Below, piece by piece: positions 3,775-5,589 of a stretch of 5,589 bases of DNA. The stretch is from Bacteroidales bacterium (GTDB lineage: Bacteria > Bacteroidota > Bacteroidia > Bacteroidales > NBLH01). The DNA lies in contig JAKIUH010000305.1 of assembly GCA_021647685.1 (NCBI GenBank), positions 1-5,589 on the forward strand, in the 5' to 3' direction. The notes beneath the pieces were generated by a model, which saw only the letters and a list, made by a program, of their open reading frames with translations, ran no database searches and was not told the DNA's origin. Position 1 is the stretch's first letter, and every line of letters starts with the position of its first letter. The position numbers and the translations under genes are program-made.

Positions 3775-5589
3775 TTATTTTTTTCCTTTAAGTTTTTCAA
3801 TTTCTTTTCTGGCTTTTTCCAATTCTCCTTCAATGTTTTTTTGATTGTCTTTTGCTTCTTTAATGAATTTTTTAAGAATCTTTTCGTTTGCAGCTAACTT
3901 TTTATTTTCTTCTTCTAAATCTTTCAGCTCAATCGAGAGTTTTTTACGTTCTGTATCCAGGTTTTCAAGTTGCTTCTTTAATTCAATTTCGCGTTCAACA
4001 AGTTCTGCGTTACGTGCACGTAATTGATGTTCTTGTTTTTTTGCTTTTTCTACAACTTCTTTGAGTGTTTTTTCATTTTCCATGGCTTTTTCATGAGCTT
4101 TTCTTAATTCTTCCTGTTTTGTAGCCATTTCGTTTTGGGCAGCTTCAAGTTCTTTAAGGTTTCTTCTCAATTCTTCTTCTTGCAGAGCCATTAATTCTGC
4201 TTTTTCTATTAACTCTTGTTCAAGTTTTTTGCTTTCTGTAATATTTGTTGCCAGGTTTAAAATTTTATAAACTTCACCATCTGCATCAACAATTGGTGTA
4301 TAAACTTGGTGCAGCCATATTGTTTCTCCGTCAATTACAAATGATTTAACATCGGTAATAACTTCTCCTGCTTTAAGCCGGTTCCAGAATTCTTCTCCGC
4401 GAATATGGTCATCATCCATTTTTTCAAAATCACTTTGGTGTTTGCCAACCATTTCGCTACGTTTTAATTTTAATAGTTTAAGGAAAGCTTCATTTGCATT
4501 GATAATATATCCATTCAAATCGAACTCAATTACCAGCGATGAGTTATTAATTGCATTCAGGATACTGCTCATTTCAGCTTCACGGCGTGCAGACTCTTCT
4601 TGCGTAGCTTGAAGTTCTTCAAAGTTTTGACGCATTTCTTCTTCTTGTGCTGCCATCTCTTCGGCTTGCCTTTGTGATTTTTCAAGAAGTAATGCAGTAC
4701 GTGTGTTGATTTTAGCTAATGAAATAGTTGAAGAAATACTTTCTGTTACACGTTCAACAAATTCAATTTCATGTTTCTGAAACTTGTTAAATGAGGCGAT
4801 TTCAATTACACCAAAAATTTCATCTTCAAGTTTTAAAGGTACAATTAGTAAGCTTTTGGGTGTAGAACCTCCTAAACCCGATGTAATGCTTAAATACCCT
4901 TCGGGTATATCGTTTAAATAAACAGTTGATTTTTCAACAGCACACATACCCACTAAGCCTTCGCCCAAATATATTTTTTTCTGTTTTTTCCGTTCTCTAT
5001 TGTATGCATAAGTAGCTACAAGCTCTAAATAAATGTCTTCCTTATTATTGTCATTGAGCAAAAATAAACCCGATTGATTTGCATCTAAGAAATTTACTAA
5101 ATGACGTACAATATCAGCTGTTAATTTGTCAATATCGCCGGCTCCTTGACGCAACAATTCGTTAAATTGAGCTAAACCTTCGTTTGACCATTTTCTTAAA
5201 TTGTCTTCGTGTTGTCTTTTCTTTTCATCTTCTTGTGCTTTAACAAGGTTTTCACGCATACTTAATAACGAGTTACCCAGTACATCTTGGCTACTTAAGG
5301 GCTCAAATTCCATATCGTATCTTCCTTCTCCAATTGATTTGGCAAAATCAGTAGTCTTTTTCAAGCCTACAATAAGCTCATTCAGTGCCTGAGTCATATC
5401 ATTCAGTTCATTTTGATGTTTCAAAACAAGGAGCTTATCAGGTAAAATACCTTTACCTAGGGGTCGGATATATCTGCGTAATTGGTACAAGGGTTTGGTA
5501 ATGGAGCTTGAAAATTGAATAATATAGAAAATAATGATAAATAACAAAACACCAACTAAAGTTGCCAGTAATTCAGCACTTCTCTTTAA
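3775..5589 (-). CDS. Membrane-anchored HAMP-GAF-PAS sensor protein without output domain (N-terminus cut by window edge)
   Basis: 604 codons are visible. The frame is open through base 5589, and a TTG at 5547 lies inside the transmembrane helix, so the true start is outside the window. Residues 1-25 include a membrane helix (AELLATLVGVLLFIIIFYII). A HAMP domain follows at about 26-80 (ITKPLYQLRRYIRPLGKG), then a second HAMP-like segment at about 81-115 (SIGEGRYDMEFEPL...DVLGNSLLSMREN). A GAF domain occupies about 158-300 (EGLVGMCAVE, then SLLIVPLKLEDEIFGVIEIA). A PAS domain with its C-terminal strands occupies about 341-451 (NEAFLKLLKLKRSEMVGK; YKILNLATNITESK). The final 150 residues are almost pure Lys/Glu/Leu coiled coil ending in KLKGKK. 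No H-box, HATPase, receiver, GGDEF or chemoreceptor tip motif is present. By domain family it should sense a periplasmic or membrane cue and cytosolic ligands. Output through a partner protein is inferred. A strong terminator lies just downstream, so no kinase gene follows in an operon. Confidence 0.9.
   Translation of the reverse strand, partial: LKRSAELLATLVGVLLFIIIFYIIQFSSSITKPLYQLRRYIRPLGKGILPDKLLVLKHQNELNDMTQALNELIVGLKKTTDFAKSIGEGRYDMEFEPLSSQDVLGNSLLSMRENLVKAQEDEKKRQHEDNLRKWSNEGLAQFNELLRQGAGDIDKLTADIVRHLVNFLDANQSGLFLLNDNNKEDIYLELVATYAYNRERKKQKKIYLGEGLVGMCAVEKSTVYLNDIPEGYLSITSGLGGSTPKSLLIVPLKLEDEIFGVIEIASFNKFQKHEIEFVERVTESISSTISLAKINTRTALLLEKSQRQAEEMAAQEEEMRQNFEELQATQEESARREAEMSSILNAINNSSLVIEFDLNGYIINANEAFLKLLKLKRSEMVGKHQSDFEKMDDDHIRGEEFWNRLKAGEVITDVKSFVIDGETIWLHQVYTPIVDADGEVYKILNLATNITESKKLEQELIEKAELMALQEEELRRNLKELEAAQNEMATKQEELRKAHEKAMENEKTLKEVVEKAKKQEHQLRARNAELVEREIELKKQLENLDTERKKLSIELKDLEEENKKLAANEKILKKFIKEAKDNQKNIEGELEKARKEIEKLKGKK
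4126..4191 (-). repeat. Coding repeat, copy 2: coiled-coil linker after the PAS domain
   Basis: Residues 467-488 of the HAMP-GAF-PAS protein begin MALQEEELRRNLKELEAAQ. They match the copy in front of the PAS domain at most positions (shared pattern MAxQEEExRxNxxELxAxQ). The two copies bracket the single PAS domain in the same register. Confidence 0.7.
4591..4656 (-). repeat. Coding repeat, copy 1: coiled-coil linker between GAF and PAS domains
   Basis: Residues 312-333 begin MAAQEEEMRQNFEELQATQ and form the helical linker that carries the signal from the GAF to the PAS domain. The same pattern recurs 155 residues later, after the PAS domain. At DNA level the copies are similar but diverged, so the duplication is not recent. 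Confidence 0.7.

Noticed and set aside
3845..4027. Plus-strand Ser/Phe-rich frame opposite the C-terminal coiled coil of the sensor
   Set aside because: It is a mirror of Glu/Lys-rich codons on the other strand, a typical shadow. The same holds for the plus-strand frame at 5201-5392.
4126..4656. Tropomyosin-like repeat or phage tail-fibre coiled coil
   Set aside because: The coiled-coil parts are linked to clear HAMP, GAF and PAS domains, so they are sensor linkers rather than structural fibre segments.

Overview
The window looks like a piece of a low-GC Bacteroidota chromosome (inference). Four things point there: strongly AT-rich intergenic DNA; starts with no visible Shine-Dalgarno; a perfect Bacteroidota-type -7 promoter element (TAnnTTTG) in front of a small gene; and gene families common in that phylum (M20C dipeptidase, tandem 'YTDWC' thioredoxin proteins, PAS/GAF proteins with EEEMRQN-type coiled-coil linkers). 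I cannot place it below phylum.

Layout from left to right. Positions 1-310 (minus) hold the N-terminal 103 codons of a PAS-domain sensor, probably a histidine kinase, that runs off the left edge. An AT-rich gap follows, with four same-facing TTGATA motifs at near-helical spacing. Positions 566-1627 (minus) encode an exported protein with two thioredoxin domains. The next gap (1628-1862) holds one oddly protein-like short frame that may be a decayed gene tail. Positions 1863-2075 (minus) encode a 70-residue protein of unknown function with a good promoter. It diverges from pepD (2238-3698, plus), a cytosolic M20C dipeptidase with all metal and catalytic residues present. A strong hairpin at 3714-3755, with an A-tract on one side and a T-tract on the other, serves pepD and the convergent last gene.

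Positions 3775-5589 (minus) encode a membrane-anchored HAMP-GAF-PAS protein that runs off the right edge. Its frame is open to the last base, so a TTG at 5547 is not its true start. It ends in about 150 residues of coiled coil with no kinase, receiver, cyclase or chemoreceptor tip domain.

The genes do not form an evident operon or one pathway: they are a sensor, a periplasmic redox protein, an unknown small protein, a housekeeping peptidase and a second sensor. I see no tRNA, rRNA, CRISPR array, transposase or recognisable defence system. The most interesting items are the output-less sensor with duplicated linkers around its PAS domain, the phased TTGATA array, and the cryptic frame at 1694-1774.
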